Source: Actinoplanes sp040639655 (GTDB taxonomy: Bacteria > Actinomycetota > Actinomycetes > Mycobacteriales > Micromonosporaceae). Taken from it: a stretch of DNA of 64,000 bases. A program made the position numbers and the translations under genes. The notes beneath the pieces were generated by a model. It was not told the DNA's origin and did no database searches. It was given only the letters and a program-made list of their open reading frames with translations. Positions 50,299-58,034 of this stretch are shown piece after piece. Position 1 is the stretch's first letter, and the number at the start of each line of letters is the position of its first letter. The stretch is from the NCBI RefSeq assembly GCF_040639655.1, contig NZ_JBFAAI010000001.1, forward strand, positions 682,001 to 746,000, given 5' to 3'.

Positions 50299-51243
50299 AT
50301 GGGCTTGACCTTCGTCACCGAACCGGTCTTCGTCAGCACGCCGGCGACCAGCGCCAATCTGGGTCCCGGGTTCGACGCCCTCGGCCTGGCGCTGACACTC
50401 TACGACGACCTGTCGGCACGGGTCACCGGCGACGGTTTTGCCGTCACGGTGCGTGGTGAGGGCGCGGGTGACCTGCCGACCGGAGCCGACCATCTGGTGG
50501 TCCGCGCGATGCTTGCCACCTTCGACGAGGCCGGGGAGCGACCGCCGGGCCTTGCCGTCGAGTGCGTCAACCGGATTCCGCAGGCCCGTGGCATGGGCAG
50601 CTCGTCGGCGGCGATCGTGGGTGGCGTACAGCTGGCACGTGGTCTGATCAAAGACGGACTTGAGCTCATCGACGACGCCGCAGCGCTGAGGATCGCGGCC
50701 CGGCTCGAGGGGCATCCCGACAATGTCGCGCCGTGCCTGCTGGGCGGGTTCACCGTCGCATGGACCGATCCGGACGGTGCGCGGGCGGTCAGACTTTCCC
50801 CGGCCGCCGGCGTGCGCCCCACGGTTTTCATCCCCGCCGAACTGGGGTACACCGCGTCGGCGCGAGCGGCGCTGCCGTCCGAGGTTCCGCACCGGGACGC
50901 GGCGTTCAACGCCGGACGGGCGGCGTTGTTCACGCACGCCCTCACGAGTGACCCGTCCCTGTTGTTCCCGGCCACCGAGGATCGGTTGCACCAGGGTTAC
51001 CGCGCTCCGGGGATGCCGGGAACGGCTTCTCTGGTGGCGGCGCTCCGCTCGGTGGGGGTGGCCGCCGTGGTCAGCGGAGCCGGTCCGACCGTGCTGGCGT
51101 TGACCGAGGTCCCAGCCGATTTCACGCCGGGCGCGCACTGGCACAGCGAAGTGCTGGGCGTGGATGACGCCGGTGCTCTTGTGAAAGGGGGTATGGTGGA
51201 ACACGCCGAGCGGGGTCCTGTTGCCGCAGGTCGCACGAGTTGA
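50299..51243 (+). CDS. thrB: Homoserine kinase
   Basis: A 314-residue GHMP kinase making phosphohomoserine for ThrC. It has N-terminal VSTPATSANLGPGFDALGLAL, the ATP loop ARGMGSSSAAIVGG, and the C-terminal GHMP motif VSGAGPTVLALT. The ATG at 50299 was preferred; a GTG two codons earlier is possible. It is separated from hom-thrC by about 5.4 kb carrying the marR, RND and MFS genes, but keeps the usual position before rho. Confidence 0.95.
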   Translation: MGLTFVTEPVFVSTPATSANLGPGFDALGLALTLYDDLSARVTGDGFAVTVRGEGAGDLPTGADHLVVRAMLATFDEAGERPPGLAVECVNRIPQARGMGSSSAAIVGGVQLARGLIKDGLELIDDAAALRIAARLEGHPDNVAPCLLGGFTVAWTDPDGARAVRLSPAAGVRPTVFIPAELGYTASARAALPSEVPHRDAAFNAGRAALFTHALTSDPSLLFPATEDRLHQGYRAPGMPGTASLVAALRSVGVAAVVSGAGPTVLALTEVPADFTPGAHWHSEVLGVDDAGALVKGGMVEHAERGPVAAGRTS

Positions 51244-51539
51244 CTACGCTCAAGACCTAGCACAGCCGCGAAGCAAGCGATCTCTGCGGTTCGGCGCACC
51301 CCCGAGATTCTGGGTCTTCTGGCCTTTCTCAACTCTCACCAAGGCAAACGCCGGGCAGCAGTCCATAGATCGCTGCACTCGCCGAGACCTACCCGTCGAG
51401 CCTCGCCGGGCAGGGATACCGTCGAGCTGCCGTGCTGCATGAACTCCCGCACCGCTGTTGCGAAGCGGGTTCCGAGGGCACCCGGCCCAAAGGCTGCAGT
51501 TCCGGGTGAACTCGGGCTTTTTCCGACGGAAGGAATCCA
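51244..51539 (+). other. Leader region of rho
   Basis: This 296-base stretch between thrB and rho has no coding frame of note. A TTGACT sequence at 51240, a T-rich patch (TTCTGGGTCTTCTGGCCTTTCTC) and G/C-rich inverted segments around 51470-51510 (CACCCGG and CCGGGTG) are present. rho genes are often autoregulated through long leaders, so attenuation here is plausible. I see no conserved riboswitch. Confidence 0.45.
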
Positions 51540-53684
51540 TTGAGCGACACCACCGACGTGACGTCGGGTGTTTCTGACGTCGCTGACGGCGCAGGCACCA
51601 CCGCGACCGCTACCAAGCGTCGCCGGGGCGGCACCGGACTGTCCGCGATGCTGCTGCCCGAGTTGCAGAGCCTCGCCGCCTCCCTCGGCATCTCCGGCAC
51701 CGCCCGGATGCGCAAGGGCGAGCTGATCGCCGCGATCACCGAGCGCCAGAGCGGCGGTGCCCCCGCCGCCACGGCCGAGACCGCGCCGCGCCCGCGCACC
51801 AACGGCTCCGAGGCTGTGGCCCCGGCTCCCGCCCAGACCGCTCCGGTCGAGGCTCCCCAGACCGCATCCGCTCCGGCCGAGACCGCTCCGGCCGAGCGAC
51901 CGTCCCGGAGCCGTCGTGAGCGCGGTTCCCGTGAGTCGGCCCCGCGTGAGTCGGCTCCCCGTGAGTCGGCGCCGCGCGAGACCGCTGAGGTCGCGCCCGC
52001 TCCCGTCGTGGCTCCGGCCGAGGCGCCCGCGCCCGCTGCCGAGGCCACCGAGCGCCCGGAACGGGGCGATCGCCCCGAGCGGGGCGAACGCAACCGCGAC
52101 CGCCAGCGCAACCAGCGTGACGGTCAGCCGCGTGACGGTCAGCGCGACAACCAGGCGCGTGATGGCCAGCGCGACAACCAGGCGCGTGATGGCCAGGCAC
52201 GTGACGGCCAGGCACGTGACAGTCAGCGCGACAACCAGGCGCGTGACGGTCAGCGCGACAACCAGGCGCGTGACGGCCAGCCGCGTGACGGTCAGCGCGA
52301 CAACCAGGGGCGTGACGGCCAGCCGCGTGACGGTCAGCAGCGCGACGACCGCGGCGGCAACGACCGCGGCCCGCGTGCCGACCAGGGTCACGACGACGAC
52401 GACAACGACGGCGATGGCGGCCGCCGGAGCCGGCGTAGCCGCTTCCGGGACCGTCGCCGCGGCCGCGACCGTGACGACAACCCGCGCGAGGACCGCGGGG
52501 GCCAGCGCGAGGGCCGGGAGCCGCACGTGGCCGAGGACGAGGTCCTCGTCCCGGTCGCCGGCATCCTCGATGTGCTGGACAACTACGCGTTCGTCCGTAC
52601 CACCGGGTACCTCTCCGGGCCGAACGACGTCTACGTGTCGATGTCGCAGGTCAAGAAGTACGGCCTGCGTCGCGGTGACGCGGTCACCGGTGCGGTGCGC
52701 TCCACCCCGCGTGAGGGCGCCGCCGGCGACGGGCAGCGGCGGGACAAGTACAACCCGCTGGTCCGTCTGGACACCATCAACGGGATGGAGCCGGACGAGG
52801 CTCGCCGTCGTCCCGAGTTCTACAAGCTCACGCCGCTCTACCCGCAGGAGCGCCTGCGGCTGGAGACCGAGCCGCACCTCCTCACCACCCGCATCATCGA
52901 CCTGGTGATGCCGATCGGTAAGGGCCAGCGCGCGCTCATCGTCTCCCCGCCGAAGGCCGGTAAGACGATGGTGTTGCAGGCGATCGCCAACGCGATCACC
53001 CACAACAACCCCGAGTGCCACCTGATGGTCGTGCTGGTCGACGAGCGGCCTGAAGAGGTCACCGACATGCAGCGGTCGATCAAGGGCGAGGTCATCGCGG
53101 CCACGTTCGACCGTCCGCCGCAGGACCACACCACGGTCGCCGAGCTCGCCATCGAGCGGGCCAAGCGGCTGGTCGAGCTGGGCCACGACGTGGTCGTGCT
53201 GCTCGACTCGGTCACCCGGCTCGGCCGGTCGTACAACCTGGCTGCTCCGGCCTCCGGCCGCATCATGTCGGGTGGTATCGATTCGACCGCGCTCTACCCG
53301 CCGAAGCGCTTCCTCGGCGCCGCGCGCAACATCGAGAACGGTGGCTCGCTCACCATCCTCGCGACCGCGCTGGTCGAGACCGGGTCGATGATGGACACGG
53401 TCATCTTCGAGGAGTTCAAGGGCACGGGTAACGCCGAGCTCAAGCTCGACCGGAAGATCGCCGACAAGCGCATCTTCCCGGCCGTGGACGTCTCCGCCTC
53501 CAGCACCCGTAAGGAAGAGATCCTTCTGGGCAAGGAGGAGCTGGCGATCATCCACAAGCTCCGCAAGGTGCTCAGCTCGCTGGAGTCCGGCGCGGCTCTG
53601 GACCTCCTGATGGACCGGCTCAAGCAGACCCGGACCAACATCGAGTTCCTGATGCAGATCGCCAAGTCGACACCTGGCGAGTAA
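51540..53684 (+). CDS. rho: Transcription termination factor Rho
   Basis: A 714-residue hexameric RNA-dependent ATPase, far longer than the 419 of E. coli. The N-terminal helical Rho domain (LPELQSLAASLGISG) is followed by a long disordered insert (about 80-330) rich in A, P, R, D, Q and G, then the cold-shock RNA-binding domain (VAGILDVLDNYAFVRTTGYL). The ATPase has P-loop SPPKAGKTM, Walker B VVVLLDSVTRLGRSYN, the Q-loop region MSGGIDSTALYPPKRF and STRKEEILL. Such inserts are known in high-GC Gram-positive Rho and add RNA affinity. A TTG start follows GGAAGGAA. A strong terminator follows. Confidence 0.97.
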   Translation: MSDTTDVTSGVSDVADGAGTTATATKRRRGGTGLSAMLLPELQSLAASLGISGTARMRKGELIAAITERQSGGAPAATAETAPRPRTNGSEAVAPAPAQTAPVEAPQTASAPAETAPAERPSRSRRERGSRESAPRESAPRESAPRETAEVAPAPVVAPAEAPAPAAEATERPERGDRPERGERNRDRQRNQRDGQPRDGQRDNQARDGQRDNQARDGQARDGQARDSQRDNQARDGQRDNQARDGQPRDGQRDNQGRDGQPRDGQQRDDRGGNDRGPRADQGHDDDDNDGDGGRRSRRSRFRDRRRGRDRDDNPREDRGGQREGREPHVAEDEVLVPVAGILDVLDNYAFVRTTGYLSGPNDVYVSMSQVKKYGLRRGDAVTGAVRSTPREGAAGDGQRRDKYNPLVRLDTINGMEPDEARRRPEFYKLTPLYPQERLRLETEPHLLTTRIIDLVMPIGKGQRALIVSPPKAGKTMVLQAIANAITHNNPECHLMVVLVDERPEEVTDMQRSIKGEVIAATFDRPPQDHTTVAELAIERAKRLVELGHDVVVLLDSVTRLGRSYNLAAPASGRIMSGGIDSTALYPPKRFLGAARNIENGGSLTILATALVETGSMMDTVIFEEFKGTGNAELKLDRKIADKRIFPAVDVSASSTRKEEILLGKEELAIIHKLRKVLSSLESGAALDLLMDRLKQTRTNIEFLMQIAKSTPGE
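52116..52350 (+). repeat. In-frame tandem repeats coding the Rho insert
   Basis: Units of 27 bases encoding RDGQRDNQA alternate with 15-base units encoding RDGQA or RDGQP, about twelve copies of the RDGQ core in all. Because all unit lengths are multiples of three, copy-number change would leave the frame intact. The array lies wholly inside rho and is not a CRISPR. Confidence 0.9.
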
Positions 53685-53691
53685 CCACGCA

Positions 53692-53733
53692 AAGATGACG
53701 CGACCCACCCAATCGGGTGGGTCGCGTCATTTT
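53692..53733 (+). terminator. Intrinsic terminator of rho
   Basis: A perfect 16-base-pair stem (53695-53710 with 53715-53730), a 4-base loop and a following TTTT make this the strongest factor-independent terminator in the window. It sits 10 bases past the rho stop. Confidence 0.95.
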
Positions 53734-53814
53734 GGTCGCACAACCAGTCTGATTTGGTCCATCCCGGGTCATGCGAACCTCCGGTATCCCATCCTCGACA
53801 TCCGGAGGCGCCCG

Positions 53815-54975
53815 ATGATCGTGCCCGGTTACCGGGACAATCCGGTCGAGCCCTGGGACCCCGGCTCGCCCGTGGATCCCGGCGAGGCCGAGGATTTCCT
53901 GCGCCGCTGCTACACCGAGAACCCCCGGCTCGGCCCGGTCGAACCTCGCCTGGCCATCGTGCGGGCGCAGATCGCGGCGACCGGCACCTATGTGCACACC
54001 ACCGACGAGCTGACCCACGGCGCCAGGATGGCCTGGCGCAACGCGAGCCGCTGCATCGGGCGCCTCTACTGGCGCAGTCTCATGGTGCTGGACCGGCGGC
54101 GTGCCCGGACCGCCGACGAGATCTACTCGTTGCTGGTGCAGCACCTGCACACCGCGGGGGACGGCCAGATCCGGCCGGTGATCAGCGTCTTCGCGCCGGC
54201 GCTGCCCGGCCAGCCGTACGCCCGGGTCTGGAACGAGCAGCTGATCCGGTACGCCGGTTACCGCACCGAGGACGGCGGCACGATCGGTGATCCACGCCAG
54301 GTCGGGCTCACCGAGGCGGTCCGCGGGTTCGGCTGGCAGGGCAAGGGCGAGGCGTTCGACGTGCTGCCCCTGGTGATCGAGACCCCCGGCGAGGGGGTAC
54401 GCGTCTACGAGCTCCCGGAACGCGCGATCCGGGAGGTGCCGCTCAGCCATCCCGACTACGCCTGGTTCGCCGAGCTCGGCCTGCGCTGGCACGCCGTCCC
54501 CGCGATCGCCGGGATGCGCCTGACCATCGGCGGCGTGCACTACCCGCTCGCCCCGTTCAACGGCTGGTACCTGGGTTCCGAGATCGGTGCCCGCAACCTC
54601 GCCGACACCGATCGCTACGACCTGTTGCCGCTCGTCGCCGCCCGGATGGGCCTGGACACCAGCCGGGAGTCCACCCTCTGGCGCGACCGTGCGCTCGTCG
54701 AACTGAACCGGGCCGTCCTGCACAGTTTCGAGGTGGCCGGCGTCAAGATGAGCGACCACCACACCGAGTCGCAGCGGTTCCTCACCCACATACGCAACGA
54801 GGAGAAGGCCGGGCGGCGGGTGCCCGCCGACTGGACCTGGATCGTCCCGCCCATCTCCGGCGGCATCACCCCGGTCTTCCATCGCTATTACGACGAGTTC
54901 GATCAGCGGCCCGCGTTCTATCTCGACGACGAGGCGGCCGAGCGGGCCCGGGGCTGTCCTAGGCGAACTCGTTGA
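53815..54975 (+). CDS. nos: Bacterial nitric oxide synthase oxygenase
   Basis: A 386-residue stand-alone NOS oxygenase that would oxidise L-arginine to citrulline and NO with heme and a pterin. The heme-thiolate cysteine is C80 in WRNASRCIGR. The substrate-binding glutamate is E256 in FNGWYLGSEIGARNLAD, and the pterin/dimer region WTWIVPPISGGITPVFH is intact. There is no reductase domain, as in other bacterial NOS, so electrons must come from cellular flavoproteins. The ATG follows CCGGAGG. Its 3' end overlaps by 17 bases the end of the convergent RNA ligase gene, so the last residues (GCPRRTR) are encoded over that gene's stop. Confidence 0.95.
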   Translation: MIVPGYRDNPVEPWDPGSPVDPGEAEDFLRRCYTENPRLGPVEPRLAIVRAQIAATGTYVHTTDELTHGARMAWRNASRCIGRLYWRSLMVLDRRRARTADEIYSLLVQHLHTAGDGQIRPVISVFAPALPGQPYARVWNEQLIRYAGYRTEDGGTIGDPRQVGLTEAVRGFGWQGKGEAFDVLPLVIETPGEGVRVYELPERAIREVPLSHPDYAWFAELGLRWHAVPAIAGMRLTIGGVHYPLAPFNGWYLGSEIGARNLADTDRYDLLPLVAARMGLDTSRESTLWRDRALVELNRAVLHSFEVAGVKMSDHHTESQRFLTHIRNEEKAGRRVPADWTWIVPPISGGITPVFHRYYDEFDQRPAFYLDDEAAERARGCPRRTR

Positions 54976-55576
54976 GCGCGAAGTCGTCGCGATGGCGCCA
55001 GGAGGCCTCGGTACGTACGTGATCCGGTCGCACCCACTTGAGCAGCTTGCGGTCGAACTCGGCCGCCGGGATGCGCCCGGCCGCGCGTACCACGTACCCC
55101 TCGGAGGTCTCGGTGTTCCTCTGCCGGGCCCAGGCGGTGCGCGCCTCGGTGAGGCTCCCGCCGCGGTAGAGGACCGGGACCACCGGAAGCTCCAGCCGGC
55201 GGGCCCAGTCCACGGTGTCGTCCCAGCCGAGCAGCGTGTTGGTCTCGTCCCAGATGCCGAACACCAGGAAGACACCGGGCAGATCCGTGTACGCGACGCT
55301 GCGGCGAGCCCACATGGACTCGCCGCAGACGCGCCAGCTGTCGGGGATGCGGTACGCCGTCATGGCCCACAGTGCTTTCGCCGGCCGGTCCCACGGCTGG
55401 GTGCCGGAGTCGAGCGAGCGGGCGTACATGGTGTCGCGGGTGAAGGTGAGGTTTCCGCCGTCCATCTTCTCGGTCACCACGAGCTCGCCGTCCAGCCACG
55501 ACAGGTCGTGCTGGATCCGGTCGTCGGCGGATGCTCCCGGTGAGTCGGGCAGGTGGAACGTCCGCGGGTACTTCAC
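54959..55576 (-). CDS. Short RNA ligase (RNA_ligase / Rnl2-Rnl5-like)
   Basis: A 205-residue covalent nucleotidyltransferase. Motif I is TEKMDGGN (K37 adenylation lysine, D39, G40). Motif III-like VFLVFGIWDE, motif IV TSEGYVVR and motif V KLLKWVR follow in order, as do the GES and SVAYTDL elements between. It consists almost only of the adenylyltransferase domain, with no room for a large C-terminal domain. The GTG start lies one base after the stop of the Pnkp-like gene, implying translational coupling. It is the last gene of the RNA repair operon. It may seal nicked RNA with an end preference different from the Rnl1-like enzyme. Confidence 0.82.
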   Translation of the reverse strand: MKYPRTFHLPDSPGASADDRIQHDLSWLDGELVVTEKMDGGNLTFTRDTMYARSLDSGTQPWDRPAKALWAMTAYRIPDSWRVCGESMWARRSVAYTDLPGVFLVFGIWDETNTLLGWDDTVDWARRLELPVVPVLYRGGSLTEARTAWARQRNTETSEGYVVRAAGRIPAAEFDRKLLKWVRPDHVRTEASWRHRDDFALNEFA

Positions 55577-55577
55577 C

Positions 55578-56474
55578 CTAGAAATCTCCCTCCGCTACCT
55601 GGAAGACGGTCAGGCCGAGCTGCCGCCACATACGTACCACCTGTTGACGGTCGTCGAACACCCCGACGATCCGCCAGCGATCCCTGACCTCCCGGTCGAA
55701 GATCTCGCGCTTGACGATGGAGTCCTTTCGGCTGTCGCCTTCCGGCCGCATGAACAACGCTTCGTAGGGCACCCCGACGAACAGCTCCAGCCAGGCTTCC
55801 GTCTCCGGGCGGCACACCGCGTCGCGCCCGGAGCAGAAGACGATGGCGTGGCCGGCGGCGTGCATCGCCCGGACCGCGGCGATGACCGCCGGGTTCGGCT
55901 CGTCCTCACCGACCCGGCCCCATTCGAACGGGCTGCGCCCGCTCATCAGCGCGACGGTCCCGTCGATGTCCACCAGGACGGCCTCCGGGAGTTCCGGATC
56001 CGGCTGGTAGATCACACCGGGACCGGCCGGGTCGGCGAACGGGATCGGCAGCGGCAGATTCTTCCCCGCCAGGTACCGGGCGTGCATGCGCCGGATGCCG
56101 TCCTCGCCGACCCGCTCGTCCTCGGGCCGGTCGACGTCACGCCGGACGCACTCGTCCACCGGCACGTCGGTGAAGTCGTGCACCTCGAACGACGCGTTGT
56201 ACCGCGCGGCCATCTCGGCCCACTCGCGGACCGTCTTGGCACGCAGGTTCGTGTCGTCGACGATGACGCTCCCGCGGGCCCGCAGCAGCGCCTCCACGGC
56301 GGCCCGCTGCGCTTGGGTGACCTGGGCCTCGGCGCGCTGGGTGTAGAGCCGGCCGCCGTGCAGCATGCGCCGCAGGTCGTCGCGGTTGACCCGGACGACC
56401 TCCGGCTGCAGCTTGCGGGCGAACGTCGTCTTGCCTGAGGCCGGCAGGCCCCGGGTGATGAGGAGTCGTGTCAT
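55578..56474 (-). CDS. T4 Pnkp-like polynucleotide 5'-kinase/3'-phosphatase
   Basis: A 298-residue end-healing enzyme, nearly the size of phage T4 Pnkp (301). The N-terminal kinase has the P-loop GLPASGKTT (K15) and VNRDDLRRML for 5'-OH activation, and VIVDDTNLRAKTVREWAEMAARY matches the T4 segment. The C-terminal HAD phosphatase has VDIDGTVALMSGR (D169, D171), IVFCSGRD, GDSRKDSIVKREIF and the end DDRQQVVRMWRQLGLTVFQVAEGDF-type block, all close to T4. It would turn 5'-OH and 2',3'-cyclic phosphate ends into 5'-phosphate and 3'-OH for ligation. It sits 13 bases after the Rnl1-like gene and directly before the second ligase. Confidence 0.92.
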   Translation of the reverse strand: MTRLLITRGLPASGKTTFARKLQPEVVRVNRDDLRRMLHGGRLYTQRAEAQVTQAQRAAVEALLRARGSVIVDDTNLRAKTVREWAEMAARYNASFEVHDFTDVPVDECVRRDVDRPEDERVGEDGIRRMHARYLAGKNLPLPIPFADPAGPGVIYQPDPELPEAVLVDIDGTVALMSGRSPFEWGRVGEDEPNPAVIAAVRAMHAAGHAIVFCSGRDAVCRPETEAWLELFVGVPYEALFMRPEGDSRKDSIVKREIFDREVRDRWRIVGVFDDRQQVVRMWRQLGLTVFQVAEGDF

Positions 56475-56487
56475 TTCCCTGTGCTCT

Positions 56488-57543
56488 CTAACCAGCCGGC
56501 CGCACGCGCTGCCACAGGCCGGGACGGTAATCCTTGTCGTCCAGCCGGAGGAAGAGCTCGGCCCGGTACTCGCTGCGCAGCGCCTCGGCCGCGAACTCCT
56601 TACGTCCCCAGCCCTCGGGCAGCGCGGCGATGATCTTCTCGTACGTGTCCTCGACCGTGACCGCCCGTTCGGCGACCGCCTTGGTCAGTTCGTCGGCGAT
56701 GCCGCGGACCCAGACGTGGAACTCGTCCGGCAGCGGTTCGGTGAGCGCGTCCAGGTCGCCGCCGTTGGCGAGGATGTCCCACACCGAGCGCGGCGTGAGT
56801 CCCGTCACCAGCCGGTGCAGCCGGACGTACTCGGCGTACTTGATCTTGACCAGTTCACCGGTCTCCTCGACCCGGACGACCATGCCCTCCCGGCCGTCCC
56901 GGGGCGGTGCGGCCAGCGCCTCGGCGAACGTCGAGTAGGTGAACGACTCGACGACCGGGCCCGGCCACTCCGGCACCGCGCCGGGACCGAGGACCCGGCC
57001 CGTCGCGATCTCCACCGCCCCGAGCAGTACGAGGTCGTCGAGGCCCTGGTAATCCACGACGATCCGGTTGCCCGGGTAGATGATCTCCACGAGCACGGTC
57101 AGTCCCGCCGGTGCGACGAAGGCCGGGTACCGGGTGCGGAGCACCTCGGTCGCGTGCAGGGCCTGGTCGGAGGCGAACGAGCCGCGGGTGGCGACGGCGT
57201 AGCCCGAGCCGTCGTGGTAGATCACACCGAGGCTGCCGTCCATCTTGTCGGTCACCGTGACCGTGGCGCCGGGATCGAGGACCGGAGCGTGGCTCTCCGA
57301 GTGGTTGAAGAACTTGCTCATCGGCCGGGCGGCGATCCGTCCGTCCGCGTCCACGATCAGGCCACGGCACGCCAGCGTCACCGGCGACCAGGCGCCGCTG
57401 TACTGGCAGGCCTCGGTGTAGTTGTAGATGACGAATGGCAGGCTGGGGTGACGCTGCAACCGGACGAGCCCGTTGCCGACCGCAGAGGCCAGTTCGACCG
57501 GATCGAGGACGTCGTGCAGGAGCGTCACTTCGGTGCCTTTCAT
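56488..57543 (-). CDS. T4 Rnl1-like RNA ligase
   Basis: A 351-residue ATP-dependent RNA ligase. The adenylated lysine is K100 in VTDKMDGSLG, almost the same position as K99 of T4 Rnl1. LACRGLIVD, SKFFNHSE, EIIYPGNRIVVDY, REGMVVRV (motif IV) and LVKIKYAEYVRLHR (motif V) follow in the Rnl1 order, and a helical C-terminal region of about 100 residues matches the tRNA-specific domain in size. No clear ribosome site precedes the ATG. It is the first gene of a three-gene operon and shares a 180-base divergent region with rpmE. Repair of cleaved tRNA is the expected job by analogy with T4. Confidence 0.9.
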   Translation of the reverse strand: MKGTEVTLLHDVLDPVELASAVGNGLVRLQRHPSLPFVIYNYTEACQYSGAWSPVTLACRGLIVDADGRIAARPMSKFFNHSESHAPVLDPGATVTVTDKMDGSLGVIYHDGSGYAVATRGSFASDQALHATEVLRTRYPAFVAPAGLTVLVEIIYPGNRIVVDYQGLDDLVLLGAVEIATGRVLGPGAVPEWPGPVVESFTYSTFAEALAAPPRDGREGMVVRVEETGELVKIKYAEYVRLHRLVTGLTPRSVWDILANGGDLDALTEPLPDEFHVWVRGIADELTKAVAERAVTVEDTYEKIIAALPEGWGRKEFAAEALRSEYRAELFLRLDDKDYRPGLWQRVRPAG

Positions 57544-57726
57544 AGACGGGAATGCCGGGGAGGACGCTCACGTTATCCAGCATGAATCCAGTTGCGCCTC
57601 CTGATTTCCGGCCGGTACGGGCGGCATGGCAGACTGGTACATCGGCCAGTAGGGGTTCCGGTTCACGTCTTCCGTCACGGGAATGGCGACCCGGCGACCC
57701 GACCATCTGAGAGGGACCGAGAAGAC

Positions 57727-57951
57727 ATGAAGAGCGGCATTCACCCGGAGTACGCGACCACCGAGGTCATCTGCTCCTGCGGCAGCAGCTTCACCACCCG
57801 TAGCACCGCCAAGGGCGGCGAGATCCGCGTCGAGACCTGCAGCGCCTGCCACCCGTTCTACACCGGCAAGCAGCGCGTCCTCGACACCGCGGGCCGGGTT
57901 GCGAAGTTCCAGGCGAAGTACGCCAAGGTCACTGCCGCGAAGAAGAAGTAA
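57727..57951 (+). CDS. rpmE: Ribosomal protein L31, zinc-binding form
   Basis: A 74-residue large-subunit protein: MKSGIHPEYATTEVICSCGSSF, then VETCSACHPFYTGKQ. Cysteines C16 and C18 with the CSAC pair identify the zinc-binding (C+) form. Actinomycetes often have a zinc-free paralogue under Zur control elsewhere. A terminator and prfA follow, the conserved order. Confidence 0.97.
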   Translation: MKSGIHPEYATTEVICSCGSSFTTRSTAKGGEIRVETCSACHPFYTGKQRVLDTAGRVAKFQAKYAKVTAAKKK

Positions 57952-57958
57952 CTGCTTC

Positions 57959-57995
57959 AACGGCGCCCGTCCCGGATTCCGGGGCGGGCGCCGTT
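57959..57995 (+). terminator. Terminator after rpmE
   Basis: A 15-base-pair stem with one G-T wobble (57959-57973 with 57981-57995) and a 7-base loop begins 7 bases past the rpmE stop. It separates rpmE from prfA. Confidence 0.85.
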
Positions 57996-58034
57996 CGCGT
58001 GTGGTCCGCTTCTTCTGACACTTGGAGAGATTCG

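Noticed and set aside
52116..52350. CRISPR-like periodicity
   Set aside because: Units are contiguous without unique spacers, in frame and inside rho. No cas genes are present.
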